Positions 1 to 8,773 are shown, counted from the stretch's first letter. The stretch is 64,000 nt of DNA from Ancylobacter rudongensis (GCF_900100155.1 NZ_FMTP01000001.1:558001-622000); one strand, 5' to 3'. Notes: generated by a model from the sequence alone, not told the origin. Made by a program: numbers and translations.

Positions 1-447
1 GAGTTCCTGGCCACCGCCGTAGCGCACCCAGCCGAGCAGTTCGTCCGCATCCCAGCCGAAGGCGGGGGCGGTGCCGAACAGCGAGAACGCCTTGCTCTTG
101 CCGTACCAGTAGGCGGCGACGCCGTGGCCGCCGTCGAGAATGCCCGACGATACCGCGTCCAGCATCTGGAAGGCCGGGACGACCGAGCCGGCCGGCAGGA
201 TTTCCAGCTCGACGCGCCCGCCGGTCATGGCGTTGACGCGCTTCACATAGTCGCCGGCAAACTCGTGGAAGATGTCCTTGTTCGGCCAGGTGGACTGGAA
301 TTTCAGCTTGATGGGCGCCTGCGCATGGACCGCCGGGGCGGCGATGGTCGCGCCGGCGGCTGCCACGGCGGCGGTGGCGATGAAGCGGCGGCGGCTGGTA
401 CGGACATCCTGACGCGCGTCCGTGCTCTTCCCTGACGTGTCGGTCAT
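1..447 (-). CDS. TRAP transporter substrate-binding protein DctP family (N-terminal part only)
   Basis: This is the periplasmic solute-binding subunit of a tripartite ATP-independent (TRAP) carboxylate transporter. The gene runs off the left edge, so only the first 149 codons are visible. The protein opens with a Tat-type signal (SRRRFIATAAVAAAGA, about residues 18-33) followed by an AxA cleavage region ending VHAQA. The mature start, IKLKFQSTWPNKDIF, matches the first strand of DctP-fold proteins of the FcbT1/TakP-like branch. The start ATG is preceded on the minus strand by a strong AGGAGGAA ribosome-binding site. The membrane subunits DctQ and DctM would lie beyond the window edge. The ligand cannot be told from the visible part; a Tat leader is common in the keto-acid and aromatic-acid branches. 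Confidence 0.85.
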   Translation of the reverse strand, partial: MTDTSGKSTDARQDVRTSRRRFIATAAVAAAGATIAAPAVHAQAPIKLKFQSTWPNKDIFHEFAGDYVKRVNAMTGGRVELEILPAGSVVPAFQMLDAVSSGILDGGHGVAAYWYGKSKAFSLFGTAPAFGWDADELLGWVRYGGGQEL

Positions 448-798
448 GGGCGGTTCCTCCTATGGCGTTTCCTTGCGGGTCGAGCCCGCCGGGCGGCGCT
501 TCAGCGCCTTGTCCCGATGACGCAAGGAGACGATGCCGCAGGGGCGAGTGCAAGCCCTAATTTCAGGCTTTCAGGACGATTTCCCTCGTCCGAAAGTCGA
601 AGGTGGGCAGGCGCTGGCGCCGTCCGGCGCGGCGGGGGGCCTTTCGCCGACGCAACAGGCCTGTGCGGGCCGCCCCCGAGGGCCGCTGCGGTGGAATTCC
701 CGCTCCAGCCGCCGCGTCGTCATCCGTCTGTCATCGGCGGGGACTTGAACCGCAGCAGCGCGGGCTGCCGGCCCGCTTCCCGAGAGGAGTTTCCCGCC
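448..798. other. Intergenic region between divergent genes, no gene seen
   Basis: This 350-bp gap lies between the divergent TRAP gene and the esterase-like gene, so it should hold both promoters. I see a run of short palindromic GC-rich segments but no convincing sigma-70 boxes, RNA gene or conserved small protein. Reading frames that cross it belong to shadows or to upstream over-extension of the downstream gene. Confidence 0.5.
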
Positions 799-3015
799 AT
801 GCGCCCTCTGTTCCTCGCCAGCGCCTCCGTCGCGGTGCTCGCGCTCGTCGCGCTCGCGTCGCCGAGCGTCGCGGCCGACGCGGTGTTCAACCGCATCGGC
901 ACCTTCAACGTGGTCGACAACCTGCCCGCCGGTGCCGCCGCGGCCAAGTCGACCGCCGCCGAGATCATCACCTTCACCGAGGACGGCAACACGCTGATCT
1001 ACAGCGACAGCCCCGGCCAGCGCATCGGCTTCATCGACATCACCGATCCGGCGGCGCCGAAGTCGGCGGGCGTGGTCGCCCTCGACGGCGAGCCGACCAC
1101 CACGGTCGTGATCGGCGCCAAGGCCTATGTCGGCGTCAACACCTCGGAATCGAAGGCCAAGCCCTCCGGCCATCTCGCTGTGGTCGACCTCGCCACCCGC
1201 AAGGTCGAGGACAAGATCGACCTCGGCGGCCAGCCCGATTCGATCACCAAGAGCCCGGACGGCAGCTATCTCGCCATCGCCATCGAGAATGAGCGCGACG
1301 AGGATCTCAATGATGGCGCTCTGCCGCAGCTGCCGGCGGGCAACCTCACCACCTTCGAGGTCAAGAATGGCCGCGTGGTCGACGCCTCCCGGAAGGTGAT
1401 CGACCTCACCGGCCTCGCGACGGTGGCGCCGGAGGACCCGGAGCCGGAATATGTCGACATCAATGCGCGCAATGAGGTCGTGGTCACGCTGCAGGAGAAC
1501 AACCACATCGTGGTGGTCGACCTGCCCACCGGCAAGATCCTCGCGCATTTCCCCGCCGGCACGGTCGATCTCGACAAGATCGACACCAAGAAGGACGGCG
1601 TGATCGACCTCTCCGGTTCGGCCGAGGGCGTCGCCCGCGAGCCCGACACCGTGCAGTGGATCGACGACGACCGCTTCGTGATCGCCAATGAGGGCGACTG
1701 GAAGGGCGGCTCGCGCGGCTTCTCCATTTTCGACAAGACCGGCAAGCTGCTGTTCGAGAGCGGGACGGTGCCCGAGCACATGGCGGTGCGGCTCGGCCAC
1801 TATCCCGACAAGCGCAACAAGAAGGGCATCGAGATGGAGGGCGCGGAGGTTGCGACCTTCGGCGATGACCGGCTGATCTTCGTCGCCTCCGAGCGCGGCT
1901 CGCTGGTCTTCGTCTATCGTGACAAGGGCGCCGGCGCCGCGCCGGAGTTCCTGCAGGTGCTGCCCGCCGGCGTCGGGCCGGAGGGGCTGATCGCCCTGCC
2001 CAAGCGCGACCTCTTCGTCACCGCCGCCGAGACCGACAACCGCGAGGATGACGGCATCGGCTCGGTCGTCACCCTCTACCAGCGCCAGCCCGGCGCCACG
2101 CCGGCCTATCCCACGATCGTCTCCGCCGACGGCCCCGACGGGCTGCCGATCTGGTGGGGCGCGCTGTCCGGCTTTTCGACCGACGCAAAGGAAGCGGGCA
2201 AGCTCTATGCCGTGACCGACAGCGCCTATGCGCAGGCGCGCATCCTCACGATTGACGCCAATGCGAAGCCGGCGAAGATCACCGCCGCCACCGTGCTGAC
2301 CAAGGACGGCGCGCCGGCCAAGGGCCTCGACCTTGAAGGCATCGCGGTGCGTCCCGAGGGCGGCTTCTGGGTCGTCTCCGAGGGCAATCCCGAGAAGAAG
2401 GAGAAGGCGACGCAGAACCTTCTCCTGCGTGTGGGCGCCGATGGCGCCATCGCGGAAGAGATCGCGCTCCCCGAGGCGGTGGCAGCGCAGGCCGGCCGCT
2501 TCGGCTTCGAGGGCGTCGCCGTCCTCGGCTCGGGCGCGGACGAGACGGTGTGGATCGCCGTGCAGCGCGAATGGAAGGACGACCCGAAGGGCTTCGCCAA
2601 GCTCATCGCCTACAAGCCGGCCGACAAGAGCTGGGGCGCGGTGCGCTACCCGCTCGACAAGGCTGCCAAGGGCTGGGTCGGCCTGTCCGAGCTGACGCCC
2701 TACAAGGACGGCCTGATCGTCATCGAGCGCGACAACCAGATCGGCACGGACGCCGCGATCAAGAAGCTCACCTTTGTGTCGCTGAAGGACGTGAAGCCGG
2801 CGCCGCTCGGCAGCGAGGCCGCCCCGCCGGTGCTGGTGAAGAGCGAGGTGAAGGACCTGCTGCCGCTGCTCAAGGCCACGAACGGCTATGTGCTCGACAA
2901 GGTCGAGAGCTTCGCCATCGACGCCGCCGGCAATGGCTTCCTCGTCACCGACAATGACGGCGTCGACGGCTCCTCCGGCGAGACGCAGTTCATGGCGATC
3001 GGCAAGATGAACTGA
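799..3015 (+). CDS. Secreted esterase-like activity of phytase family protein
   Basis: The product is a 738-residue exported protein of the phytase-like esterase family (PF13449-type beta-propeller). The frame stays open far upstream, but the start is placed at the ATG preceded by GAGAGGAG, because that yields a clean Sec signal peptide (MRPLFLASASVAVLALVAL, cleaved after SVAADA). The N-terminal half has repeated blade-like segments (LIYSDSPGQRIGFIDI, HLAVVDLATRKVEDKIDLGG, HIVVVDLPTGKILAHF). The C-terminal half, from about residue 440, carries the phytase-like signature region (GLDLEGIAVRPEGGFWVVSE; FGFEGVAV). The family is exported and often annotated as alkaline phosphatase- or phytase-like, but substrates are rarely known. 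It appears monocistronic, followed by palindromic intergenic repeats. Confidence 0.85.
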   Translation: MRPLFLASASVAVLALVALASPSVAADAVFNRIGTFNVVDNLPAGAAAAKSTAAEIITFTEDGNTLIYSDSPGQRIGFIDITDPAAPKSAGVVALDGEPTTTVVIGAKAYVGVNTSESKAKPSGHLAVVDLATRKVEDKIDLGGQPDSITKSPDGSYLAIAIENERDEDLNDGALPQLPAGNLTTFEVKNGRVVDASRKVIDLTGLATVAPEDPEPEYVDINARNEVVVTLQENNHIVVVDLPTGKILAHFPAGTVDLDKIDTKKDGVIDLSGSAEGVAREPDTVQWIDDDRFVIANEGDWKGGSRGFSIFDKTGKLLFESGTVPEHMAVRLGHYPDKRNKKGIEMEGAEVATFGDDRLIFVASERGSLVFVYRDKGAGAAPEFLQVLPAGVGPEGLIALPKRDLFVTAAETDNREDDGIGSVVTLYQRQPGATPAYPTIVSADGPDGLPIWWGALSGFSTDAKEAGKLYAVTDSAYAQARILTIDANAKPAKITAATVLTKDGAPAKGLDLEGIAVRPEGGFWVVSEGNPEKKEKATQNLLLRVGADGAIAEEIALPEAVAAQAGRFGFEGVAVLGSGADETVWIAVQREWKDDPKGFAKLIAYKPADKSWGAVRYPLDKAAKGWVGLSELTPYKDGLIVIERDNQIGTDAAIKKLTFVSLKDVKPAPLGSEAAPPVLVKSEVKDLLPLLKATNGYVLDKVESFAIDAAGNGFLVTDNDGVDGSSGETQFMAIGKMN

Positions 3016-3353
3016 GGGAGGGGCCGGCGCCTCAATCTCCCGCCCCTCTTCCCCGGGTGTGACCCGGGGACCCGGCCTTGCCGGTTTCTCCCGGTTAAAG
3101 TCTGGGTGGCCGGGTCAAGCCCGGCCATGAGGGGTAGGTGATCGGTCGGCTGGGGCATCTATCCCCGGCCGATCTCACTGCCGCCGTCATCCCCGGCTCT
3201 CATGGTTCCCTCATCCCCGGGCTTGACCCGGGGACCCAGCCTTGCCGGTGGGCGCGGCCAAGGGCTGGATGGTCGGACAGGAGCGGTGGTCAACGTCCAT
3301 CGCCAGGCACCACGGACGGGCGCCCTCGGGCGCCCGTTTGCGTTGCCGTGGCG
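3016..3353. repeat. Intergenic palindromic repeat region with two near-identical 34-bp copies
   Basis: This 338-bp gap contains no gene. A 34-bp unit beginning CCCCGGG and ending CTTGCCGG occurs at 3051-3084 and again at 3215-3248 with 31 of 34 bases identical. Each copy carries the hairpin CCCCGGG-N5-CCCGGGG. A third hairpin, GGCCGGG-TCAAG-CCCGGCC, sits at 3108-3126. A further stem at about 3316-3338 (ACGGGCG...CGCCCGT) lies just past the end of the XRE-family gene and may act as its terminator, but no T-run follows. Such elements are widespread intergenic repeats in Hyphomicrobiales. Confidence 0.65.
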
Positions 3354-3974
3354 TCAGTCGAGCACGGCGGCCTTGAGCAGGCAGACCATGGTGGCGTGGG
3401 CGGGCTCGCTGGTGAGGTTGCGGATGACGTGGCGACGGTCGCAACGGTAGCGCAGCGTCTCGCCGGCGCGGGCGGTCTCGATCACGTCGCCGCACTCCAC
3501 CTGAAGCTCGCCGGCCAGCACGGACAGGCATTCCACCGAGCCGCGCTGATGGCCGTCGGAGATCAGCTCGCCGCCCGGCCCGGCGACGAAGTCGAACCAC
3601 TGCAGCCATTCCACCGTCTTGATCCAGCCGGTGATGGTGAGGCGGCACTTGCCGTCCTCCGACAGCAGGATCGGCGTGTCGGCGCGGGTGAGGTGCTCGA
3701 CGAAGGGCTCGTCATCGGTGGCGGCCATGAAGCGGTCGATCGACATGTCGAGCGCCTGCGACAGCCGCCAGACGGTGGCGAGCGTCGGGTTGGTCTCGTT
3801 GCGCTCGATCTGGCTGATGATCGACTTGGCGACGCCGGACTGCTCGGAAAGCTCGGACAGCGAGAGATTATAGGCCTTGCGCAGGCGCTGGATGGTGCGG
3901 CCGAGCTGGCCGGTGATCGCCTGCGCCCCGGCATCCATGTCGCCGCGGTCGAGGCTGCGTGTCCGGCCCGACAT
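3354..3974 (-). CDS. XRE-family transcriptional regulator with C-terminal cupin domain
   Basis: A 206-residue DNA-binding regulator. An HTH_3/XRE helix-turn-helix occupies about residues 18-75 (IQRLRKAYNLSLSELSEQSG, then SIISQIERNETNPTLATVW). A cupin_2 sensor fold follows at about residues 120-195 (GGELISDGHQRGSVECLSVL, then GDVIETARAGETLRYRCDRR). The start is the ATG beginning MSGRTRSLDRG; longer in-frame starts run into the divergent gene's region. It is divergently transcribed from the threonine/serine dehydratase with a 132-bp shared gap. XRE-cupin proteins commonly control an adjacent amino-acid or polyamine catabolic gene, so it probably regulates that dehydratase (inferred from position). 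Confidence 0.88.
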   Translation of the reverse strand: MSGRTRSLDRGDMDAGAQAITGQLGRTIQRLRKAYNLSLSELSEQSGVAKSIISQIERNETNPTLATVWRLSQALDMSIDRFMAATDDEPFVEHLTRADTPILLSEDGKCRLTITGWIKTVEWLQWFDFVAGPGGELISDGHQRGSVECLSVLAGELQVECGDVIETARAGETLRYRCDRRHVIRNLTSEPAHATMVCLLKAAVLD

Positions 3975-4106
3975 GCCGTCTCCTGTTTGGCTTGTGAGGC
4001 CTGTATTTAGGTCGCCCGGGCACACCGGCGCAAGCCAATGCGAAAAAGCGGCGGGAGGGTACGGAAAGCGCATGCGCGCCTCACCCGGCCGGATTAAGCT
4101 GGCGCC

Positions 4107-5096
4107 ATGATGCAGAGCAACGCCCTTCCGACCTATGACGACGTGACATCGGCCGCCGAACGCCTCGCCGGCGTCGCGGTCCGCACGCCGCTCCTCTCCA
4201 GCGCCCGCCTCGACGCCCTCACCGGCGGGCGCGTATTCCTGAAGCCGGAAGCGCTCCAGCGCACCGGCTCGTTCAAGTTTCGCGGCGCCTATAACCGCAT
4301 CTCGCGCATCCCGCAGGACCAGCGCGAGGGCGGCGTGGTCGCCTGCTCCTCCGGCAACCACGCGCAGGGCGTGGCGGCGGCGGCGACGCTGATGGGCATG
4401 GCGTCGGTGATCGTGATGCCGACCGACGCGCCAGCGATGAAGAAGGCGCGCACCATCGCCTTCGGTGGCGAGGTGGTGGAGTACGACCGCGAAACCGACG
4501 ACCGCGACGCCATTGCCGGCGCGATCGCGCGGGAGCGAGGGGCCATCTTTGTGCCGCCTTATGACGATTTCCACGTCATCGCCGGGCAGGGCACGGTGGG
4601 GCTGGAGATCGCCGAGGACCTGCTGGCGCTCGGCCTGACCCCCGATGTGGTGGTGGCCAACGCCTCGGGCGGCGGCCTCGTCTCCGGCATCGCGCTGGCG
4701 GTGCGGCATCATTTCCCGGACGCCCGGGTCCTGACCGCCGAGCCGGCCGGCTTTGACGATCACGCCCGTTCCTTCCGCTCGGGCGGGCGCGAGCGCAACA
4801 ACCAGGCGACCGGCTCGATCTGCGATGCGCTGCTGGCGGCGACGCCGGGGCGGCTGACCTTCGAGATTTCGTCGCGCCTCGTCGGCGAGGGCGTGTCCGC
4901 CACCGACGAGGAAGTGGCGCGGGCGGTGGCCTTCGCCTTCGAGGAACTGAAGATCGTCGTCGAGCCCGGCGGGGCGGTGACGCTCGCTGCCGTGCTGGCG
5001 GGCAAGCTCGACCTCACCGACAAGCTGGCCGTGCTCGTGCTGTCGGGCGGCAATGTCGACGCGACCACCTTCGCCCGCTGCCTCGCGGTGGCGTGA
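4107..5096 (+). CDS. Threonine/serine dehydratase (PLP fold type II)
   Basis: A 329-residue catabolic-type threonine/serine ammonia-lyase: PLP-dependent deamination of L-threonine or L-serine to 2-oxobutyrate or pyruvate. The PLP lysine is K57 in TGSFKFRGAYN. The substrate loop SSGNHAQG is near residues 79-86 and the phosphate-binding glycine loop ASGGGLVSG near 182-190. The protein ends after the catalytic domain, with no ACT regulatory domain, so it resembles the catabolic/EutB-like short forms rather than biosynthetic IlvA. Its stop lies 3 bp from the convergent glycosyltransferase stop. The divergent XRE-cupin gene is its probable regulator. Hydroxyectoine-utilisation EutB and serine racemase are close relatives and cannot be excluded from sequence alone. 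Confidence 0.85.
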   Translation: MMQSNALPTYDDVTSAAERLAGVAVRTPLLSSARLDALTGGRVFLKPEALQRTGSFKFRGAYNRISRIPQDQREGGVVACSSGNHAQGVAAAATLMGMASVIVMPTDAPAMKKARTIAFGGEVVEYDRETDDRDAIAGAIARERGAIFVPPYDDFHVIAGQGTVGLEIAEDLLALGLTPDVVVANASGGGLVSGIALAVRHHFPDARVLTAEPAGFDDHARSFRSGGRERNNQATGSICDALLAATPGRLTFEISSRLVGEGVSATDEEVARAVAFAFEELKIVVEPGGAVTLAAVLAGKLDLTDKLAVLVLSGGNVDATTFARCLAVA

Positions 5097-5099
5097 GCC

Positions 5100-6155
5100 T
5101 CAGCCCGCCGCCACGGCGGGGATGACGTGGGCGCGGGCGTGGGCAACCTCGATATTGTGCAGGAATTGCTCGGTGCAGGCGCGCCAGGAAAAGCGCAGCG
5201 CATAGGCGCGCGCCGCCGCGCGGTCGATGTCGAGCGCGCCGAGCGCCGCCTGCCGCAGATCCGCGCTGAGCACGCCGACGGAGAGGTCCGCCTCGCCGAT
5301 CACGTCCTTCGGCCCGGTGACGGGGAAGGCGGCGACGGGGAGGCCGCTGGCCAGCGCCTCCAGCAGCACGATGCCGAAGGTGTCGGTCAGGCTGGGGAAC
5401 ACGAACACATCCGCCGCCGCATAGATGCGGGCGAGCGCCTCGCCTTCCCGCAGGCCGAGGAAATGCACGTCGGGGTGCCGGGCCTGAAGCTCCGCGCGGG
5501 CCGGGCCTTCGCCGACCACGACCTTCGAGCCGGGGAGGTCGAGATCGAGGAAGGCGGAGATGTTCTTTTCCACCGCGACCCGGCCGACCGAGAGGAAGAT
5601 CGGGCGGGGCAGGGCGGCAACCAAGGCGTCCATCTCGGGTTCGGGGCGCGGGTGAAACAGCTCGGCATCGACCCCGCGCGACCAGCGCATGATGTTGCGG
5701 AAGCCACGCCCGCGCAGTTCCGTCTCCAGCGTCGGGGTGGAGACCATGATGCCGGCGCCGGCATTGTGGAAGCGCCGCAGCCAGGCATAGGACAGCACTT
5801 CCGGCACCGGGGCGCGGGCGGAGAGATATTCGGGAAAGCGCGTGTGGTAGCTGGTGGTGAAGCTCTGCCCGCGCGACAGGCAGGCCCGGCGGGCCATGAT
5901 GCCGATCGGGCCCTCGGTGGCGATGTGCACGTAATCGGCGCCGATCTCGTCCATCCGGCGGCGCACCCGCCCCGGGGTGGCCAGCGCCAGCCGGATTTCC
6001 GGATAAGTCGGCATCGGCACGGTGCGGAAATCGGCGGGGGTGAGGAAGTCGATCCGCGCGCCCAGCGTGGCGGCCTCGCGGGCGGTGTTCTGCAGCGAGC
6101 GGACAACACCGTTCACCTGCGGCAGCCAGGCATCGGTGGCGACGAGAATGTGCAT
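5100..6155 (-). CDS. Family 4 glycosyltransferase (GDP-mannose-dependent alpha-mannosyltransferase-like)
   Basis: A 351-residue GT-B fold glycosyltransferase. The N-terminal Rossmann domain begins MHILVATDAWLPQVNGVVRS, with the glycine-asparagine acceptor loop typical of MgtA/PimB-like enzymes. The C-terminal nucleotide-sugar domain has LSVGRVAVEKNI (about 190-201), GLREGEALARIYAAADVFVF, and the EX7E motif in FPSLTDTFGIVLLEALASG. The start at MHIL overlaps the stop of the upstream phosphatase gene by one base (TGATG), which implies translational coupling. Paired with an LpxH-like enzyme, it probably glycosylates a membrane lipid such as diacylglycerol on the cytoplasmic face of the inner membrane. 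The sugar donor is inferred from family resemblance only. Confidence 0.85.
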   Translation of the reverse strand: MHILVATDAWLPQVNGVVRSLQNTAREAATLGARIDFLTPADFRTVPMPTYPEIRLALATPGRVRRRMDEIGADYVHIATEGPIGIMARRACLSRGQSFTTSYHTRFPEYLSARAPVPEVLSYAWLRRFHNAGAGIMVSTPTLETELRGRGFRNIMRWSRGVDAELFHPRPEPEMDALVAALPRPIFLSVGRVAVEKNISAFLDLDLPGSKVVVGEGPARAELQARHPDVHFLGLREGEALARIYAAADVFVFPSLTDTFGIVLLEALASGLPVAAFPVTGPKDVIGEADLSVGVLSADLRQAALGALDIDRAAARAYALRFSWRACTEQFLHNIEVAHARAHVIPAVAAG

Positions 6156-7012
6156 CAGGCAGCGACCTTCGGTCGTTCGAGCAGCAGCGGCGCCTTCACC
6201 CGCGCCCGTGTCTGGCGCGCCCAGTCGATCAGCTCGAAGCGCCCGTCGGCATGTTCGACGATTGCCGTGCAGCTCTCGACCCAGTCGCCGCAATTAATGT
6301 ACTCGACGCCGAAGCTGTCGTGAATGACCGCGTGGTGGATGTGCCCGCACACCACCCCGTCCACCTTGTGCCGGCGGGCCTCGGTGGCCACCGCTTCCTC
6401 GAAGCGGCCGATGAAGTTGACCGCGTTCTTCACCTTCAGCTTGGCCCACTGGCTCAGCGACCAATAGGGAAAGCCGAATTTGCGGCGGATCCAGTTGAGA
6501 TAGGTGTTGAGTCCGAGCGCGGCGGTGTAGGCGCCATCGCCGAGGAAGGCGAGCCAGCGGGCGTGGCGCACCACGACATCGAACACGTCGCCATGGATGA
6601 CGAGATAGCGCTTGCCGTCGGCGCCTTCATGGATCGCCGTCTCGACCACTTCGATGCCGCCGAAATGATTGCCGTAATAGTCGCGGAGGAACTCGTCGTG
6701 GTTCCCCGGCAGATAGACCATGCGCGTGCCCTTGCGGCTCTTGCGCAGCAGCTTCTGCACCACGTCATTATGCGCCTGCGGCCAGTACCAGCCCGAGCGC
6801 AGCCGCCAGCCGTCGACGATGTCGCCGACGAGGTAGATGGTGTCGGCGTCGTGATAGCGCAGGAAATCCAGCAGAAGATCGGCCTGGCAGCCCTTGGTTC
6901 CGAGATGGACGTCGGACAGGAACAGGCTGCGATAGCGGCGTGCCTCGGGTGCGTCGTTCACCTCGAAAGCCCCCTCGATCAGGCCCTCAAACGGGCTGGG
7001 CAATGTCTCCAT
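6155..7012 (-). CDS. UDP-2,3-diacylglucosamine diphosphatase-like metallophosphoesterase
   Basis: A 285-residue calcineurin-fold phosphoesterase with every family motif in order: LFLSDVHLG (DxH, about residue 32), LVGDIVDGW (GDxxD), LPGNHDEF (GNHD/E), VIHGDVFD, and CGHIHHA (GHxH). It resembles the LpxH/LpxH2 group that hydrolyses UDP-2,3-diacylglucosamine in lipid A synthesis, but is longer than E. coli LpxH (about 240 residues) and belongs to the branch found next to glycosyltransferases. The start ATG encodes METLPSPFEG. It is the first gene of a two-gene operon with the glycosyltransferase (1-bp overlap). The substrate may be a glycolipid precursor rather than lipid A itself. Confidence 0.83.
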   Translation of the reverse strand: METLPSPFEGLIEGAFEVNDAPEARRYRSLFLSDVHLGTKGCQADLLLDFLRYHDADTIYLVGDIVDGWRLRSGWYWPQAHNDVVQKLLRKSRKGTRMVYLPGNHDEFLRDYYGNHFGGIEVVETAIHEGADGKRYLVIHGDVFDVVVRHARWLAFLGDGAYTAALGLNTYLNWIRRKFGFPYWSLSQWAKLKVKNAVNFIGRFEEAVATEARRHKVDGVVCGHIHHAVIHDSFGVEYINCGDWVESCTAIVEHADGRFELIDWARQTRARVKAPLLLERPKVAA

Positions 7013-7083
7013 GGGGAAGCATAAGCCCGAGTCGCATCACCCTTTTATGACGATGCTGCGCTGCACCTTTCACGGAAGGCGTG

Positions 7084-7686
7084 TCAGAGGAAGAGCAGGA
7101 CCACGCTCAACGCCACCAGCGCCGCCATCGCGTAGTTGACGAGGCGCTGCTGGCGCGGGGTCGACAGCAGGCGGGCGAGCAGCGCGCCGAACCCCGCCCA
7201 CAGGCACAGGCTGGGCAAGGTGACGACGCCGGAGACCAGCGCGATCATCGCCACCTCGGCGAACAGATGCTCGCCGCCCACCGTGGTGAAGGCCGGCACG
7301 ATCGACAGCGCGATGGTCCACGCCTTCGGGTTCACCCATTGGAACAGCGCCGATTGCAGCAGGGTCATCGGCCGCTCCACCGCCGTCCCGCCCCCCGGCC
7401 CGCCGGCATTGGCGATCTTCCAGGCGAGATAGAGCAGATAGAGCGAGCCGACGATCTTCAGCGTCTGGTGCATGTAGGGGATGGCGAGGAACAGCGTGCC
7501 CAGCCCCATGCCGATCGCCACCACCATGATCGCGAACCCCACCGTGACGCCCCAGATCTGCGGCAGGGTGCGGCGGAAGCCGAAGGCGGCGCCGGAGCCG
7601 GCCGAGATCATGTTGTTCGGCCCCGGCGTCAGCGCCCCGGCGAGCGCGAACAGGAACATGGGCAGAAGCTGGGACGACAGCGGCAC
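7084..7686 (-). CDS. LysE/RhtB-family amino-acid exporter
   Basis: A 200-residue inner-membrane translocator with about six transmembrane segments. The family signature is the early ALTPGPNNMI motif (residues 18-27), followed by the GFRRTLPQIWGV loop and QWVNPKAWTIALS mid-protein. Length matches the usual 200-210 residues. It exports amino acids or small metabolites using the membrane potential. It stands alone, 71 bp downstream (in its own direction) of nothing obviously related, so the substrate is unknown. A palindromic repeat element lies upstream of its start, at 7733-7835. Confidence 0.88.
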   Translation of the reverse strand: MPLSSQLLPMFLFALAGALTPGPNNMISAGSGAAFGFRRTLPQIWGVTVGFAIMVVAIGMGLGTLFLAIPYMHQTLKIVGSLYLLYLAWKIANAGGPGGGTAVERPMTLLQSALFQWVNPKAWTIALSIVPAFTTVGGEHLFAEVAMIALVSGVVTLPSLCLWAGFGALLARLLSTPRQQRLVNYAMAALVALSVVLLFL

Positions 7687-7732
7687 CGGATTTTCCTCGG
7701 CGGGGCGACAGGCCGGATCGGCGCGTCAGAGC

Positions 7733-7835
7733 TAGAGCGTTTTCGAGCGAAGTGGCTACCGGTTCGCGTGAAGAAAACGCGACAGAGCAAAGAACTGGAT
7801 CATTTCACTGTTTCCATGAAACGGTGAAATGATCC
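7733..7835. repeat. Rhizobiales-type palindromic repeat with two nested hairpins
   Basis: The element starts with an inverted repeat, GCGTTTTC (7737-7744) against GAAAACGC (7773-7780). It is followed by a long hairpin at 7797-7835: GGATCATTTCAC, a U-G wobble, GTTTC, loop CAT, GAAAC, GTGAAATGATCC. The 18-bp stem is nearly perfect. The AGCGTTTTCGAGCGAAGTGG start resembles a sequence I recognise from many Hyphomicrobiales intergenic regions. It lies between two genes transcribed in the same direction and could act as a transcript-end structure for the stress-protein gene. Confidence 0.7.
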
Positions 7836-7957
7836 ACCCGGGTACCCGCCGGCCGCAACCCGGAAACGCCGACGCCGTGCGCCAAAACGACAACCGCCGG
7901 CCCTTGTTCGGAGCCGGCGGCGATCCTGGCAAAGCGGCGGGCGCGCGGCCCGGCGGC

Positions 7958-8773
7958 TCAATGGGCGACGAACAGCGGCACCGGCGGGTCGACCAGCAGC
8001 GAGGCGGTGACGCCGCCGAGGATCATCTCGGCCAGACGCGAGCGGCTGTAGATGCCCATCACCAGCAGGTCGGCGCCGAATTTCTGCGCCTCCTGGGGAA
8101 TGACGACACCGGCCTGGCCCTCGGGGACATGGCGGTGCGTGGCATTGACGCCATGGGTGGAGAGGTAGGCGGCGAGCTTGGCGCCGGAGGCGGAGACATC
8201 CGTCTTGCTTTCCTCGACGGTGAGCACTTCCACCTGGTCGGCAAGCGCCAGCACGGGGAGGGCGAAGCGCACGGCATGGCCGGCCTCGCGCGAGGGCTTC
8301 CACGCCACCAGGACGCGGCCGATGCGGGCCGGCACCGGCTTGCCTGTCGGCACCACGATCACCGGGCCGTTGCAGGCGAGGGCGAGATGCTCGGGCAGGG
8401 TGGCGGCGAGTTCGTCGTCGACCGTGCCATAGCGCGTCTCGCTGACCACGGTGACGTCGGCAAAGGTGACTTCATCGCGCAGCGCGGCCGTGACCTCGCC
8501 CTCGATGGTCTGCCACACCCCGTTGACGCCGGCCTCGGCGACGGCGGCCTCGAACTGCGCCTTGAGGGTGACTTCCTTCTCCTTCGCCTCGCGTACCAGC
8601 TCGTTCACATAGATCGACAGCGCACGCCCGACGCGCGGCACGCCGGCGGGGTAGAGCGTGTAGACCGCCTTGAGGTTGGCCCCGGTCTGGCGCGCGAGGC
8701 CGGCGGCGAAGGCCAGACGGTCGCTGAAGCCCGAATCGGGCGCGGCGTGCAGCAGGACGGTACGGATGGACAT
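7958..8773 (-). CDS. Universal stress protein with tandem UspA domains
   Basis: A 271-residue cytoplasmic protein. The C-terminal UspA domain is clear: RVLVAWKPSREAGHAVRFAL at the start of the fold and DLLVMGIYSRSRLAEMILGG near the end, which fits the ATP-binding GxxGSxx-type loop (here MGIYSRSR). The N-terminal half (MSIRTVLLHAAPDSGFSDRL) is a diverged UspA copy. The start ATG has GGAGAG upstream. UspA proteins help cells survive starvation, oxidative or respiratory stress. It is divergent from the cytochrome c'/b pair, which would suit a respiration- or nitrosative-stress role, though that link is only positional. Confidence 0.85.
   Translation of the reverse strand: MSIRTVLLHAAPDSGFSDRLAFAAGLARQTGANLKAVYTLYPAGVPRVGRALSIYVNELVREAKEKEVTLKAQFEAAVAEAGVNGVWQTIEGEVTAALRDEVTFADVTVVSETRYGTVDDELAATLPEHLALACNGPVIVVPTGKPVPARIGRVLVAWKPSREAGHAVRFALPVLALADQVEVLTVEESKTDVSASGAKLAAYLSTHGVNATHRHVPEGQAGVVIPQEAQKFGADLLVMGIYSRSRLAEMILGGVTASLLVDPPVPLFVAH

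Noticed and set aside
533..748. 71-codon frame starting after AAGGAGACG
   Set aside because: The ribosome-binding site looks good, but the product has no recognisable family, signal or hydrophobic segment, and it overlaps the expected promoter region.
517..798. Longer N-terminus for the phytase-like protein
   Set aside because: It would put 94 disordered residues before a perfect Sec signal peptide that has its own ribosome-binding site.
571..1800. 409-codon frame antisense to the phytase-like gene
   Set aside because: No domain and no start signal; the opposite strand has a signal peptide and a recognised family.
5127..6323. 398-codon frame antisense to the glycosyltransferase
   Set aside because: Shadow frame; the sense product has GT motifs and coupled translation.
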